Made by a program: the position numbers and the translations under genes. Under the pieces are notes generated by a model. That model did no database searches. It saw only the letters and a list, made by a program, of their open reading frames with translations, and was not told the origin of the DNA. A stretch of DNA of 64,000 bases from contig NZ_LGKG01000145.1 in the NCBI RefSeq assembly GCF_001294335.1, positions 102,064 to 166,063 on the forward strand, written 5' to 3'. This stretch comes from Streptomyces chattanoogensis. GTDB lineage: Bacteria > Actinomycetota > Actinomycetes > Streptomycetales > Streptomycetaceae. Shown in pieces: positions 17,298 to 27,195 of this stretch (position 1 is its first letter; each line of letters opens with the position of its first letter).

Positions 17298-17663
17298 TCA
17301 GACGGCGAGTGCCTGGGCCCGGCGCTTGACCTCCGTGCCGCGATTCTCGCGCAGTGCCTGCGCCGGGGTGCCGGGCAGGGTCTCATCGGGCGTGAAGAGC
17401 CATTCGAGCATTTCGTCGTCGGCGAAGCCGTCGTCGCGCAGCAGGGTCAGGGTGCCGACGAGGCCCTTGACGACCTTGCCGTCCTTGATGAAATCGGCGG
17501 GTACCTGGAGCACCCGGTTCTCGCCGCGGCGCACCGCGATCAGCTGGCCCTCCTTGACCAACTGCCGGATGCGTGTCACCTCGACGCCGATCTCTTCGGC
17601 GATGTCGGGGAGGGTGAGCCAGGCGGGGACGAGTCCATCGATGTTTGCGTCAATCTCGGTCAC
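17298..17663 (-). CDS. Rv2175c-family winged-helix DNA-binding protein
   Basis: A 121-residue protein with the Rv2175c pattern. An N-terminal MerR/excisionase-like helix-turn-helix ([25 protein letters not shown] split over about 10-35) is followed by a beta wing ([16 protein letters not shown]) and a helical C-terminal domain ([22 protein letters not shown]). In M. tuberculosis Rv2175c is a substrate of the kinase PknL encoded beside it. Here a PASTA kinase lies 4.3 kb away, so a similar link is plausible. GTG 17663 gives the usual N-terminus; ATG 17732 would add 23 residues. Confidence 0.82.
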   Translation of the reverse strand: MTEIDANIDGLVPAWLTLPDIAEEIGVEVTRIRQLVKEGQLIAVRRGENRVLQVPADFIKDGKVVKGLVGTLTLLRDDGFADDEMLEWLFTPDETLPGTPAQALRENRGTEVKRRAQALAV

Positions 17664-17756
17664 AGGACAAGCGTGCCACCTCGCACTGACAGCCGGTAGC
17701 CGGGCATCGCCATCAGGGTCGCCGGGGCACACCGGAGGGTGAGTCCCGGCGGTGCG

Positions 17757-18998
17757 TCACAGCACCGCCGACTTCAGCGGCAGCGCGGCGTCCGCGGCCC
17801 GGTCCCGGTCGAGTGCGGCGCCCTTCTCGATGAGCTTGCGGCCCTGGGCGAGGTCCCGGGGCCGTCCGACGGCCAGCAGCGCCACCAGGCGGTGGTCGCG
17901 CAGCCAGAGCACCGACCAGGAGGCCCCGGCCGGGTCGCCGCGCCAGATCATCTCGTCGGCGGCCTCGTGATGGCCCGCGTACTGCACGAACCGCCCGAAC
18001 TGCTCGGACCAGAAGTACGGGACCGGGTCGTAGACGACGCCCTCCGCCGCTCCGCGTGTGATGTTCTCGCCCACCGTGCGGGGGCCCTGGAGGGCGTTGT
18101 CCCAGTGGTGGATCAGCAGCCGGCGGCCGTAGCGGGCGGAGGGGAAGGAGGCGCAGTCGCCGACCGCGTAGACGTCGGGGGCGGAGGTGCGCAGGTGTGC
18201 GTCGGCCAGGACGGAGCCGTCCTGCGGCGACAGGGCGATGCCGGAGCCGGCCAGCCAGCCGGTCGCGGGGCGGGCGCCGATGCCGACGACGACGGCGTCG
18301 GCCGGCAGCCGGGTGCCGTCCGCGAGGGTGACCGCGCCCGGTTCGACGGCGGCGACGCCCACGCCGGTGCGCAGTTCGGCCCCGGCGTCCGCGTACCAGC
18401 CGGTCATATGGGCGGTGACCTCGGCGGGCAGCGCGCCGGCCAGCGGGCGGTCGGCGGCCTCGACGACGGTGACCGAGCAGCCCGCCTCGCGCGCCGCGGT
18501 CGCGAACTCCGCGCCGATCCAGCCCGCCCCGACGACCACGATCTCGTGCCGGGCGGCGAGCACCGGCCGCAGCCGTTCGGCGTCGTCGAGGGTGCGCAGC
18601 AGATGGACGCCGGGCTTGCCTTCGCTGCCGGGCAGCAGGACGGGGTCGGCGCCGGTGGCGACGACGGCGTAGTCGTACGGGAGGGGGCCCTCGGCCGTGT
18701 CGGCCTCGTGGTCGTCCGGGCGCAGCGCGGTGACCGGGCGGGCGAGGTGCAGATCGATGCCCAGGCCCGCGAAGTCGACGTCGAAGGCGGATCCGTCTGC
18801 CTTGCCGAGCAGCAGTCCCTTGGACAGCGGGGGGCGGTCGTAGGGCTGGTGGGGCTCGTCGCCGAGCAGGGTGATCGCGCCGCGCCAGCCCCGTTCGCGC
18901 AGGGCGACCGCGGTCTGCACTCCGGCGATCCCCGCGCCGGCGATCACCACGCGCGGCGTGCGGTCAGGTGCCTGGGAGGACGTACTCTGCTCGCTCAC
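17757..18998 (-). CDS. FAD-dependent pyridine-nucleotide oxidoreductase (ferredoxin reductase-like)
   Basis: This 413-residue protein has two Rossmann motifs: an FAD site VVIAGAGIAGVQTA (about residues 17-30) and an NAD(P)H site EIVVVGAGWIGAEFA (about 150-164). The DVYAVGDCASF element near the middle completes FAD binding. A C-terminal domain with HHWDNALQGP and PYFWSEQFGR is typical of ferredoxin/rubredoxin reductases of oxygenase systems (Pyr_redox_2 with reductase C-domain). No ferredoxin or oxygenase gene is adjacent, so its electron acceptor is unclear. It is divergent from the TPP-controlled thi operon. Confidence 0.88.
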   Translation of the reverse strand: MSEQSTSSQAPDRTPRVVIAGAGIAGVQTAVALRERGWRGAITLLGDEPHQPYDRPPLSKGLLLGKADGSAFDVDFAGLGIDLHLARPVTALRPDDHEADTAEGPLPYDYAVVATGADPVLLPGSEGKPGVHLLRTLDDAERLRPVLAARHEIVVVGAGWIGAEFATAAREAGCSVTVVEAADRPLAGALPAEVTAHMTGWYADAGAELRTGVGVAAVEPGAVTLADGTRLPADAVVVGIGARPATGWLAGSGIALSPQDGSVLADAHLRTSAPDVYAVGDCASFPSARYGRRLLIHHWDNALQGPRTVGENITRGAAEGVVYDPVPYFWSEQFGRFVQYAGHHEAADEMIWRGDPAGASWSVLWLRDHRLVALLAVGRPRDLAQGRKLIEKGAALDRDRAADAALPLKSAVL

Positions 18999-19157
18999 CC
19001 GATCACTGTAGGACGGCGGAGGACGACGGGAAGGCAGCCGGGAGCAGCACGCAGCGAGATCTCTGACACAGCGTCACGGACGGTGACGCGGGCGGCCCGC
19101 CCCGGGGCGCTCCCTTACGGCGTGTCGCGGGCCCGTACTAGGGTGACGGGTACACGC

Positions 19158-19251
19158 ACTCGCGGGAGCCCGGACGTACCGGGCTGAGAGGGAGGCTGGC
19201 CGGCCTCCGACCGTACGAACCTGATCCGGGTCATGCCGGCGAAGGGAGGGG
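19158..19251 (+). promoter_or_regulatory. TPP riboswitch (THI element)
   Basis: The conserved thi-box core is present: GGGAGCCC near 19164, CTGAGAGGG at 19194-19202, and the 3' core GAACCTGATCCGGGTCATGC at about 19217-19236 followed by CGGCGAAGGGA. The 3' end of the aptamer contains the likely ribosome site GGGAGGGG (19244-19251), only 10 bases before the thiO start. Ligand binding could therefore close translation directly. Confidence 0.93.
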
Positions 19252-19261
19252 CTGGACGCCC

Positions 19262-20490
19262 ATGCATCCGTCTGGCACATCATCATCCGGTACACCCTCG
19301 CAACCGGCCGGCGGGCACCCCGATGTGCTCGTCATCGGGGGCGGCATCATCGGGCTGGTCACCGCCTGGCGGGCGGCCTGTCGCGGGCTGCGCACCGCGG
19401 TGGCGGACCCTGCGCCCGGCGGCGGTGCCGCACAAGTCGCGGCCGGCATGCTGGCCGCCGTCACCGAGCTGCACTACGGCGAACAGACCCTGCTCGGCCT
19501 CAATCTGGCCTCCGCGCGGCGCTATCCGGAGTTCACCGCCGAGCTGGAGGAGGCGAGCGGAGCGCGGATCGGCTACCGGCGGTGCGGCACCCTGGCCGTG
19601 GCGCTGGACGCCGACGACCGCGCCCATCTGCGCGATCTGCACGCCCTGCAGATCCGGTCCGGGCTGGACTCGCAGTGGCTGACGGGGCGGGAGTGCCGCC
19701 GTCTTGAGCCGATGCTGGCGCCCGGGGTGCGCGGCGGCCTCCGGGTCGACGGCGACCACCAGGTCGATCCGCGCCGCCTGGCGGGCGCGCTGCTGACCGC
19801 CTGTGAGCGGGCCGGGGTGGTCTTCCACCGGTCCCGGGCCGCGCGGCTGACGGTCGACGGCGGACGGGCCTCGGGCGCCGTGCTCGCCGACGGCGGGCGG
19901 GTGCCGGCCGGCCAGGTCGTGCTGGCCGGGGGCAGCTGGAGCGGGCGGCTGGCCGGGGTCCCCGAGGCCGTGCTGCCGCCGGTACGGCCGGTCAAGGGGC
20001 AGGTGCTGCGGCTGCGGCTGCCCGAGGTGCCGGCCGGGAGCCCCGCGTTCCTGTCGCGCACCGTACGGGCCGTGGTCCGCGGCAATCCCCTCTATCTGGT
20101 GCCCCGGGAGAGCGGCGAGCTGGTCCTCGGCGCCACCAGTGAGGAGCTGGGCTTCGACACCACCGTCACCGCGGGCGGCGTCTACGAGCTGCTGCGGGAC
20201 GCGCACGAGCTGGTCCCGGGCATCACCGAGCTGCCGCTCGTGGAGACCTGCGCCGGGCTGCGGCCCACCTCCCCCGACAATGCGCCGCTGCTCGGGCCGA
20301 CCGCGCTGCCCGGCCTCCAGCTGGCCACCGGGCACTTCCGCAACGGCGTCCTGCTGACGCCCGTCACCGGCGAGGTGATGGCCGAGGCGCTGGCCACCGG
20401 GAGCCTCCCGGACCTGGCCCGCCCGTTCTCCCCCGCGCGCTTCACCGCCCGAGGTGCCGAGCGCGCCCGCGTTCCCGAGGAGCAGCCCGT

Positions 20491-20494
<4 letters not shown>
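19262..20494 (+). CDS. thiO: Glycine oxidase ThiO
   Basis: This 410-residue FAD-dependent amine oxidase of the DAO family oxidises glycine to iminoacetate for thiazole synthesis in aerobic bacteria. The N-terminal motif VLVIGGGIIGLVTAWRA (about residues 21-37) binds ADP of FAD. The region QVDPRRLAGALLTACERAG and the C-terminal ETCAGLRPTSPDNAPLLG and ATGHFRNGVLLTP segments match ThiO. It is the first gene behind the TPP riboswitch, and its stop overlaps the thiS start in an ATGA arrangement. Confidence 0.95.
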
Positions 20495-21572
<1,078 letters not shown>

Positions 21573-21960
21573 GGGTTTCTCCCCACGTTTTCGTCTGCGG
21601 CGCCGCGGTGTCTTCTCGCCGTTGCGCCTGCGGCGGGCGGCGGTTGTGTGTCGGCCGCGGTGCCGGCCCTCCGGACTCCGTCCTGCGGTCCGTCCCCTCC
21701 CGACGGTGGGGGGTGAACAGGCCGGTGGGGGCGAGCGTCCCACTCCCACTGCGCGTGCGTACGGGATTACGGACACCCCACCGTCTTTCCCCACCCACAA
21801 CGGGGAGGTGCCGGGCTGTAGCGGCGGAGCCGTGTGAGCCCGGTGCCGCTGCCGGACAGCCCCGCGCAGCGGCACCGCCCGCCGCAGGCGCAACGGCGAA
21901 CAACCCCCACGGCGGGAAAGCCGACAACGTGGGGCCCCGGCAAAGCGCAGCGGACCCGTA
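21573..21960. repeat. Dispersed repeat copy A, about 390 bp with 57-bp imperfect inverted ends
   Basis: The stretch between thiG and the kinase gene is one repeat unit. Its ends (21581-21637 and 21878-21934) are imperfect inverted repeats of 57 bp sharing CCGTTGCGCCTGCGGCGGG. A 62-bp core at 21650-21711 beginning GTCGGCCGCGGTGCCGG recurs exactly or nearly so at 44964-45025 (inverted) and 53470-53531 (direct). An outer flank reading AAAGCGCAGCGGAC near 21941 is also shared. It contains no convincing gene. A -10-like TAAACT (21959-21964) at its right edge probably drives the kinase gene. Confidence 0.85.
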
Positions 21961-21972
21961 AACTCTTCCCCC

Positions 21973-23931
21973 GTGGATACGACCCTTCAGGACCCGCTCG
22001 AGGGCCAACTGCTCGACGGCCGCTACCACGTCCAGTCCCGTATCGCCGCAGGCGGGATGGCCACGGTGTACCGGGCCTTGGACACCCGCCTCGACCGTGT
22101 GCTCGCGCTGAAGGTGATGCACCCGAGCCTCGCCACCGATGCGGCGTTCGTGGACCGCTTCATCCGCGAGGCGAAGTCGGTGGCGCGGCTGTCCCACCCC
22201 AACGTGGTGGGCGTCTTCGACCAGGGCACGGACGGTACGTATGTCTATCTGGCGATGGAGTACGTCGCGGGGTGCACGCTGCGCGATGTGCTGCGTGAGC
22301 GGGGCGCCCTGCAGCCGCGGGCCGCGCTGGACGTCCTGGAGCCGATCCTCGCCGCTCTGGGGGCCGCGCACCGCGCCGGGTTCGTCCACCGGGACATGAA
22401 GCCGGAGAACGTCCTGATCGGCGACGACGGCCGGGTCAAGGTCGCCGACTTCGGCCTGGTGCGCGCGGTGGACACCAACACCACCGCCTCCACCGGGTCG
22501 GTCCTGGGCACGGTCTCCTATCTGGCGCCCGAGCAGATGGAGCACGGCACCGCGGACGCCCGGGTCGATGTCTACGCCTGCGGTGTGGTGCTCTTCGAGA
22601 TGCTGACCGGCGGCAAGCCGCACACCGGTGGTTCCGCGGCGCAGATCCTCTACCAGCATCTGCACGAGGACGTGCAGCCGCCGTCCGCCTTCGTGCCGGG
22701 GCTGGCGCCGCAGCTGGACGATCTCGTGGCGCTGGCCACGGCCCGCGATCCCCAGCAGCGTCCGCAGGACGCGGTGGCCCTGCTGTCGCGGACGCGGTCG
22801 GCCCGCGGGGAGCTGACCGACGAGCAGCTGGACGTGGTGCCGCCGCAGGCGCACGAGGTGCCCGCGAGCGACACCGAGCGGACGGATGTGCTGCCGCGGA
22901 TCGGCGGCGCCCCGCTGCCCGGAGAGGCGGAGCTGAACCGCACCAGCCGCCTCGACATACCGCCCGCGGACACGGTGCCGCCCGCGGAGCAGACCACCCG
23001 GCTGCGCCCGGTGCCCGCCGCGGCGCCGCCCGCCGGTCTGATACAGCGGCACAAGATCCTCACCATTGTGGCGGCCGTGCTGCTGGTCCTGGGGGTGGGC
23101 ACCGGTGTCTGGTACGTCAGTGCCGGGCAGTTCACGACCGTCCCGGCCGTGCTGGACATGCCGCAGGGCAAGGCGGTCAAGACGCTGCGCGACGAGGGGC
23201 TGGGCGTGAAGGTGGTGCGCGGCTTCAGCTCGAACGTGGAGCGCGGCCATGTCATGAAGACCGATCCGGGGGTCGGCAAGCGGATCCGCGGTACGGACAC
23301 GGTCACCCTCACCGTCTCGCGGGGTCCGGAGATCGTCTCCGTACCGGACCTGTCGGGCACACCGGTGGCCGACGCCAAGCGCAAGCTGCGCGACCTGGGG
23401 CTGGTTCCGGGCGCCGTGAAGCGGGCAATCGACGCAGACGTCGCCAGGGGCTCGGTGATCCGTACGGATCCGCCCGCGGGCAGCAAGCGGCATCCCGACA
23501 CGGCGGTGGCGCTGACGGTCAGCCGGGGTGCCCCGGTCGACGTGCCGGATGTGGTCGGCGACGACCGTGCCGATGCGGAGGCGGCGCTGCGTGAGCAGGG
23601 CCTGCGGGTGAAGTTCGCGGAAGCGCCGGTGTTCTCCGAGGAGGACAAGGGCACCGTGGCCCGGCAGTCACCCGGCACGGACACCCCTCTGGGCGCGGGC
23701 GACACGGTCACCCTCACGCTCTCCAAGGGCCCGGAGATGGTCACCGTCCCGGACGTGACCGGCAAGAGCGAAGCGGACGCCAGGAAGGCGCTGGGGGCGG
23801 CCGGCTTCCAGGTCGAGGTGAAGAAGCCGTGGCTCTTCCCGCAGGACGAGGTCGACAGCCAGTCGGTCGAGGGGGACGAGCAGGCCCCGAAGGGCAGCAC
23901 GATCACCATCAAGCTCAAGGGCGCCCTGTAG
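21973..23931 (+). CDS. PASTA-domain Ser/Thr protein kinase
   Basis: This 652-residue Hanks-type kinase has an N-terminal catalytic domain (about 18-280) with ATP lysine Lys47, HRDMKPEN (catalytic Asp141) and DFG at 159-161, followed by a Thr/Ser-rich activation loop. A disordered juxtamembrane linker (285-360) leads to one membrane helix (about 362-385) and four extracellular PASTA repeats to the C-terminus, which sense muropeptides in relatives such as PknB and StkP. GTG 21973 has TAAACT ending 8 bases upstream, so the message is likely leaderless. Its partner in M. tuberculosis synteny is PknL, which lacks PASTA domains; direct orthology is therefore uncertain. Confidence 0.95.
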   Translation: MDTTLQDPLEGQLLDGRYHVQSRIAAGGMATVYRALDTRLDRVLALKVMHPSLATDAAFVDRFIREAKSVARLSHPNVVGVFDQGTDGTYVYLAMEYVAGCTLRDVLRERGALQPRAALDVLEPILAALGAAHRAGFVHRDMKPENVLIGDDGRVKVADFGLVRAVDTNTTASTGSVLGTVSYLAPEQMEHGTADARVDVYACGVVLFEMLTGGKPHTGGSAAQILYQHLHEDVQPPSAFVPGLAPQLDDLVALATARDPQQRPQDAVALLSRTRSARGELTDEQLDVVPPQAHEVPASDTERTDVLPRIGGAPLPGEAELNRTSRLDIPPADTVPPAEQTTRLRPVPAAAPPAGLIQRHKILTIVAAVLLVLGVGTGVWYVSAGQFTTVPAVLDMPQGKAVKTLRDEGLGVKVVRGFSSNVERGHVMKTDPGVGKRIRGTDTVTLTVSRGPEIVSVPDLSGTPVADAKRKLRDLGLVPGAVKRAIDADVARGSVIRTDPPAGSKRHPDTAVALTVSRGAPVDVPDVVGDDRADAEAALREQGLRVKFAEAPVFSEEDKGTVARQSPGTDTPLGAGDTVTLTLSKGPEMVTVPDVTGKSEADARKALGAAGFQVEVKKPWLFPQDEVDSQSVEGDEQAPKGSTITIKLKGAL

Positions 23932-23950
23932 TCCCTGCTCCCCCGTGTGC

Positions 23951-23976
23951 GGCGGCCGTCCCGGAGGACGGCCGCC
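23951..23976 (+). terminator. Hairpin terminator after the kinase gene
   Basis: An 11-bp perfect stem (23951-23961 with 23966-23976) with loop CGGA lies 20 bp after the kinase stop and 25 bp before the endonuclease start. It should separate the two transcription units. Confidence 0.65.
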
Positions 23977-24001
23977 GGCCCGCACCTGGCACCCTGGGGG
24001 C

Positions 24002-24904
24002 GTGAGTACTACCCCAGAGCAGGACGGGCGGCGCGCCCGCGCACGTAATCCGGTCGGCGGCCATGTGCCGGTGGCCGGCGGCCTGGCGAAGACCGGCCTT
24101 CCGTACGCCCGGGAGATGGGCGGCGAGACCGTGCAGGTCTTCGTGGCCAACCCGCGCGGCTGGGCGACGCCGCCCGGCAGCCCGGCGCAGGACGAGCTCT
24201 TCAGGGCGGCCTGTGCACAGGAGGGCATCCCGGCCTATGTCCATGCGCCGTATCTGATCAACTTCGGGTCGCACAACGAGGTGACCGTCGAGAAGTCCGT
24301 GGAGTCGCTGCGCCACTCGCTGCGGCGCGGGCGGGAGATCGGCGCGCTCGGGGTGGTCGTGCACACCGGATCGGCGACCGGCGGCCGGCCGCGTACGGCG
24401 GCGCTGGCGCAGGTGCGGGAGCGGATGCGGCCGCTGCTGGACGAGCTGACGCGGGACGACGATCCCTGGCTGCTGCTGGAGCCGACGGCCGGGCAGGGGG
24501 CGTCGCTGTGCGCGCTGGCCGAGGACCTCGGCCCGTATTTCGACGCGCTGGACCGGCACCCGCGGCTCGGTGTCTGTCTGGACACCTGCCATGCCTTCGC
24601 GGCGGGTCACGACATGGCGGCGCCGGGCGGGATGAAGGCGCTGCTGGACGAGCTGGTGGACGTCACCGGTGAGGGCCGGCTGAAGCTGATCCACGCCAAT
24701 GACTCCAAGGATGTGGTGGGCGCCCACAAGGACCGGCACGCGAACATCGGCGCCGGGCACATCGGCGCGGAGCCCTTCGGTGAGCTGTTCCGGCATCCGG
24801 CGACCGAGGGGGTACCGCTGGTCATCGAGACACCGGGCGGCAAGGAGGGCCATGCGGCGGACGTGGCCCGGCTGAAGGAGCTGCGGGGTCCGGCCACCGC
24901 GTGA
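24002..24904 (+). CDS. nfo: Deoxyribonuclease IV (AP endonuclease family 2)
   Basis: This 300-residue TIM-barrel endonuclease cleaves DNA at abasic sites with three metal ions. Family motifs are GGHVPVAGGLAKT near the start, VHAPYLINFGS, LGVVVHTGSATGG, the LLLEPTAGQG glutamate loop, GVCLDTCHAFAAGHD, and LIHANDSKDVVGAHKDRH with ANIGAGHIG. These carry the His, Asp and Glu metal ligands. GTG 24002 is the best start although no strong ribosome site precedes it; the upstream frame (from 23945) runs through the kinase terminator. A leaderless transcript is likely. Confidence 0.93.
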   Translation: MSTTPEQDGRRARARNPVGGHVPVAGGLAKTGLPYAREMGGETVQVFVANPRGWATPPGSPAQDELFRAACAQEGIPAYVHAPYLINFGSHNEVTVEKSVESLRHSLRRGREIGALGVVVHTGSATGGRPRTAALAQVRERMRPLLDELTRDDDPWLLLEPTAGQGASLCALAEDLGPYFDALDRHPRLGVCLDTCHAFAAGHDMAAPGGMKALLDELVDVTGEGRLKLIHANDSKDVVGAHKDRHANIGAGHIGAEPFGELFRHPATEGVPLVIETPGGKEGHAADVARLKELRGPATA

Positions 24905-24921
24905 GGAACACCCGTTGAGGA

Positions 24922-24938
24922 ATACCCCAGGGGGGTAT
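24922..24938. promoter_or_regulatory. CsoR-like copper operator
   Basis: ATACCCC-AG-GGGGGTAT is a near-perfect palindrome of the A/T-flanked C-tract/G-tract type bound by CsoR-family copper sensors in actinobacteria. It lies 51 bp before the DUF4396 start, in promoter position. The assignment rests on the pattern only; no csoR gene is in the window. Confidence 0.6.
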
Positions 24939-24988
24939 ACGGTTTCTGTTGTCGGGCAGGAACCGCTACCTCTCGTCGGGGGCTTCCC

Positions 24989-25477
24989 ATGCAGCAGCAG
25001 GCACAGCACGTACACCACGGTCACGAACACGCCCACGCGCCCGCCGGCTGGGCGATGGCCGCCCGGGCCACCCTGCACTGCCTCACCGGCTGCGCGATCG
25101 GCGAGATCCTGGGCATGGTGATCGGCACCGCGCTGGGCTGGCACAACGCCCCGACGATGGTCCTTGCGATCGTCCTGACCTTCGCCTTCGGGTATGCGCT
25201 CACGCTGCGCGGCGTCCTGCGGGCGGGCGTCGGTTTCCGTACGGCCTTCCGGGTCGCGCTCGCCGCGGACACGGTCTCCATCGCCGTCATGGAGCTGATC
25301 GACAACGGCGTGATCGCCCTCTGGCCGAGCGCCATGGACGCCCAGCTGTCGGATGCCCTGTTCTGGGCCGCGCTGGCGGCCTCACTGGCGCTCGCCTTCG
25401 CGGTCACCACACCGCTCAACAGATGGATGATCGCCCGCGGCAAGGGCCATGCGGTGGTGCACCGGTACCACGGCTAG
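24989..25477 (+). CDS. DUF4396 membrane protein with His-rich N-terminus
   Basis: This 162-residue protein starts with a histidine-rich tail (HVHHGHEHAH within residues 8-17) followed by four hydrophobic segments (about 27-47, 52-70, 78-100 and 122-142). The fold matches DUF4396, whose first helix carries a Cys (LHCLTGCAIGEI, with Cys34 and Cys38). Function is unknown. The metal-binding character of the N-terminus and the CsoR-like palindrome upstream together suggest a copper-linked role, which is inference. The gene is convergent with the molybdopterin oxidoreductase gene that follows. Confidence 0.78.
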   Translation: MQQQAQHVHHGHEHAHAPAGWAMAARATLHCLTGCAIGEILGMVIGTALGWHNAPTMVLAIVLTFAFGYALTLRGVLRAGVGFRTAFRVALAADTVSIAVMELIDNGVIALWPSAMDAQLSDALFWAALAASLALAFAVTTPLNRWMIARGKGHAVVHRYHG

Positions 25478-25498
25478 GCGGTCCGCCTGGGGTGCGAT

Positions 25499-25516
25499 CC
25501 GGGGCTCACACCCCGG
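25499..25516. terminator. Short hairpin between convergent genes
   Basis: CCGGGG and CCCCGG (6-bp stem, CTCACA loop) lie in the 45-bp gap between the DUF4396 gene and the opposing oxidoreductase gene. A longer alternative pairing with TGGGGTG at 25488-25494 is possible. It is a weak but well-placed terminator. Confidence 0.4.
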
Positions 25517-25522
25517 GCGCAC

Positions 25523-26146
25523 TCAGAGCTCCGGACCCTCCCCCGGCTGCTCCTGGTAGGAGTAGCGCTGCTCGCGCCACGGGTCACCGAGGTTGTGATA
25601 GCCGCGCTCCTCCCAGAAGCCGCGGCGGTCGGCCGTCATGTATTCGATGCCGCGGACCCATTTGGGGCCCTTCCAGGCGTACAGATGCGGCACGACCAGC
25701 CGTACCGGAAAGCCGTGTTCCGCGGTGAGGAGTTCGCCGGAGCGGTGGGTGGCGAAGAGGCAGTTCTCGCCGGCGAAATCCGCCAGCCGCAGATTCGAAC
25801 TGAATCCGTACTCGGCCCACACCATCACATGGGTGACGTCCGGTGCGGGCGGCGCGAGATCCAAGATCGTTTGCGTGCGGACCCCGCCCCATTCGGCGCC
25901 CAGCATGCTGAATTTCGTCACGCAGTGCATATCCGCAACGACCGTCGCATACGGCAGGGCGGTGAATTCCTCATGCGTCCAGCAGTGTTTTCCACCGTCC
26001 GCGGTGGCGCCGAAGGCCCGGAACTCCCAGCGCTCGGGGCGGAACCTGGGAACCGGACCGTAATGCGTCACCGGCCAGCCCCGCTGCAGTCGCTGACCCG
26101 GAGGCAGCTGAGGATGCTCCTCTTCGCGACTGCGCGGCTGACCCAT
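25523..26146 (-). CDS. Sulfite oxidase-like molybdopterin oxidoreductase
   Basis: This 207-residue protein belongs to the molybdopterin-binding sulfite oxidase/YedY superfamily. Cys75 in DMHCVTKFSMLGAEWGGV is the expected molybdenum ligand, and GFPVRLVVPHLYAWKGPKWV and IEYMTADRRGFWEERGYHN are typical C-terminal core segments. No twin-arginine signal is visible, unlike YedY, so it probably acts in the cytoplasm. There is no heme domain and no YedZ partner nearby; the substrate is unknown. Length matches the short actinobacterial group. Confidence 0.88.
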   Translation of the reverse strand: MGQPRSREEEHPQLPPGQRLQRGWPVTHYGPVPRFRPERWEFRAFGATADGGKHCWTHEEFTALPYATVVADMHCVTKFSMLGAEWGGVRTQTILDLAPPAPDVTHVMVWAEYGFSSNLRLADFAGENCLFATHRSGELLTAEHGFPVRLVVPHLYAWKGPKWVRGIEYMTADRRGFWEERGYHNLGDPWREQRYSYQEQPGEGPEL

Positions 26147-26303
26147 GCCCCCATGGTGTCAGACCGGGAGGGGTGCCGATGACCAGGGAGGGAAGCAATC
26201 GGGCAACTCGTACTAAGCGTGAACTTACTGGACGCCCTGCTCGGGGCGGTGCGAGGATGCGCGGCACCTGCCCAGTTCTGTCGCGCGGAAGGAGCCCGCA
26301 GCC

Positions 26304-26780
26304 ATGCAGGGCGATCCCGAGGTCATCGAATTCCTCAACGAGCAGCTGACCGCCGAGCTGACCGCGATCAATCAGTACTTCCTGCACGCCAAGATGCAGG
26401 AGAACTTCGGCTGGCCGAAGCTCGCGAAGTACACCCGCAGCGAGTCGTTCGACGAAATGAAGCATGCGGAGATCCTGACCGACCGCATTCTCTTCCTCGA
26501 AGGGCTGCCGAACTATCAGCGGCTGTTCCATGTGCGCGTCGGCCAGACCGTCACCGAGATGTTCCAGGCGGACCGGCAGGTCGAGGTCGAGGCCATCGAC
26601 CGGCTCAAGCGCGGTATCGAGATCATGCGCGCCAAGGGCGACATCACCTCGGCGAATATCTTCGAGGACATCCTCGCGGACGAGGAGCACCACATCGACT
26701 ATCTCGACACCCAGCTGGAGCTGGTGGAGAAACTCGGTGAGGCGCTGTACATCGCCCAGCTGGTCGAGCAGCCGAGCTGA
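26304..26780 (+). CDS. bfr: Bacterioferritin
   Basis: This 158-residue iron-storage protein assembles into a 24-subunit heme-containing shell. All ferroxidase ligands are present at canonical positions (Glu18, Glu51, His54, Glu94, Glu127, His130), and Met52 is the heme axial ligand. A strong ribosome site, GGAAGGAG, lies 8-9 bases before ATG 26304. The gene for its [2Fe-2S] ferredoxin partner lies just downstream in convergent orientation. I see no clear iron-regulator box in the 157 bp upstream. Confidence 0.97.
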   Translation: MQGDPEVIEFLNEQLTAELTAINQYFLHAKMQENFGWPKLAKYTRSESFDEMKHAEILTDRILFLEGLPNYQRLFHVRVGQTVTEMFQADRQVEVEAIDRLKRGIEIMRAKGDITSANIFEDILADEEHHIDYLDTQLELVEKLGEALYIAQLVEQPS

Positions 26781-26843
26781 GCGTGCCCGTACAAGGGCCC
26801 GTACGAGGGGTGCTCACCGAAGGGGCCGTGCCGCCCGGCAGGG

Positions 26844-27128
26844 CTAGGCGGCCTCCTGGAGCGCCACGGGCACCGCTGCGGCCACCTCCGCGACCGGCGT
26901 CGGCCCGGTCGCGGCGCCGGTGCCCAGCGGTTCGGGATCGCCGCTGTCGATGAGCTCACGGCGCGGGCACGCACCACGGCCGAGCAGCTGCTGGATACGG
27001 CGGACACAGCCGCCGCAGTCGGTGCCGGCCTTGCAGGCGGAGGCGATCTGGCGGGGAGTGCAGGCGCCCGTGTCCGCGTGTTCGCGGACCTGCTGCTCGG
27101 TGATCCCGAAGCATGAGCAGACGTACAC
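26844..27128 (-). CDS. bfd: Bacterioferritin-associated ferredoxin
   Basis: This 94-residue protein has a BFD-type [2Fe-2S] domain with ligands Cys4, Cys6, Cys38 and Cys41, the same numbering as the E. coli protein. Bfd donates electrons to bacterioferritin heme to release stored iron. The tail after about residue 60 is Ala/Pro-rich and disordered. GTG 27128 is set by GGAGGTG about 8 bases upstream. A DtxR-like iron box lies 68 bp upstream, consistent with induction in low iron. Confidence 0.93.
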   Translation of the reverse strand: MYVCSCFGITEQQVREHADTGACTPRQIASACKAGTDCGGCVRRIQQLLGRGACPRRELIDSGDPEPLGTGAATGPTPVAEVAAAVPVALQEAA

Positions 27129-27195
27129 GCGGTTTCACCTCCGTAGGAACACCTCGGCGGACTCGTCGATCGCGACCGGTACCGCTGATCTTGAG

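Noticed and set aside
21573..21961. Small open frames within repeat copy A (and similar ones in B and C)
   Set aside because: They are not conserved in frame between copies and have no start signals; the repeat behaves as non-coding.
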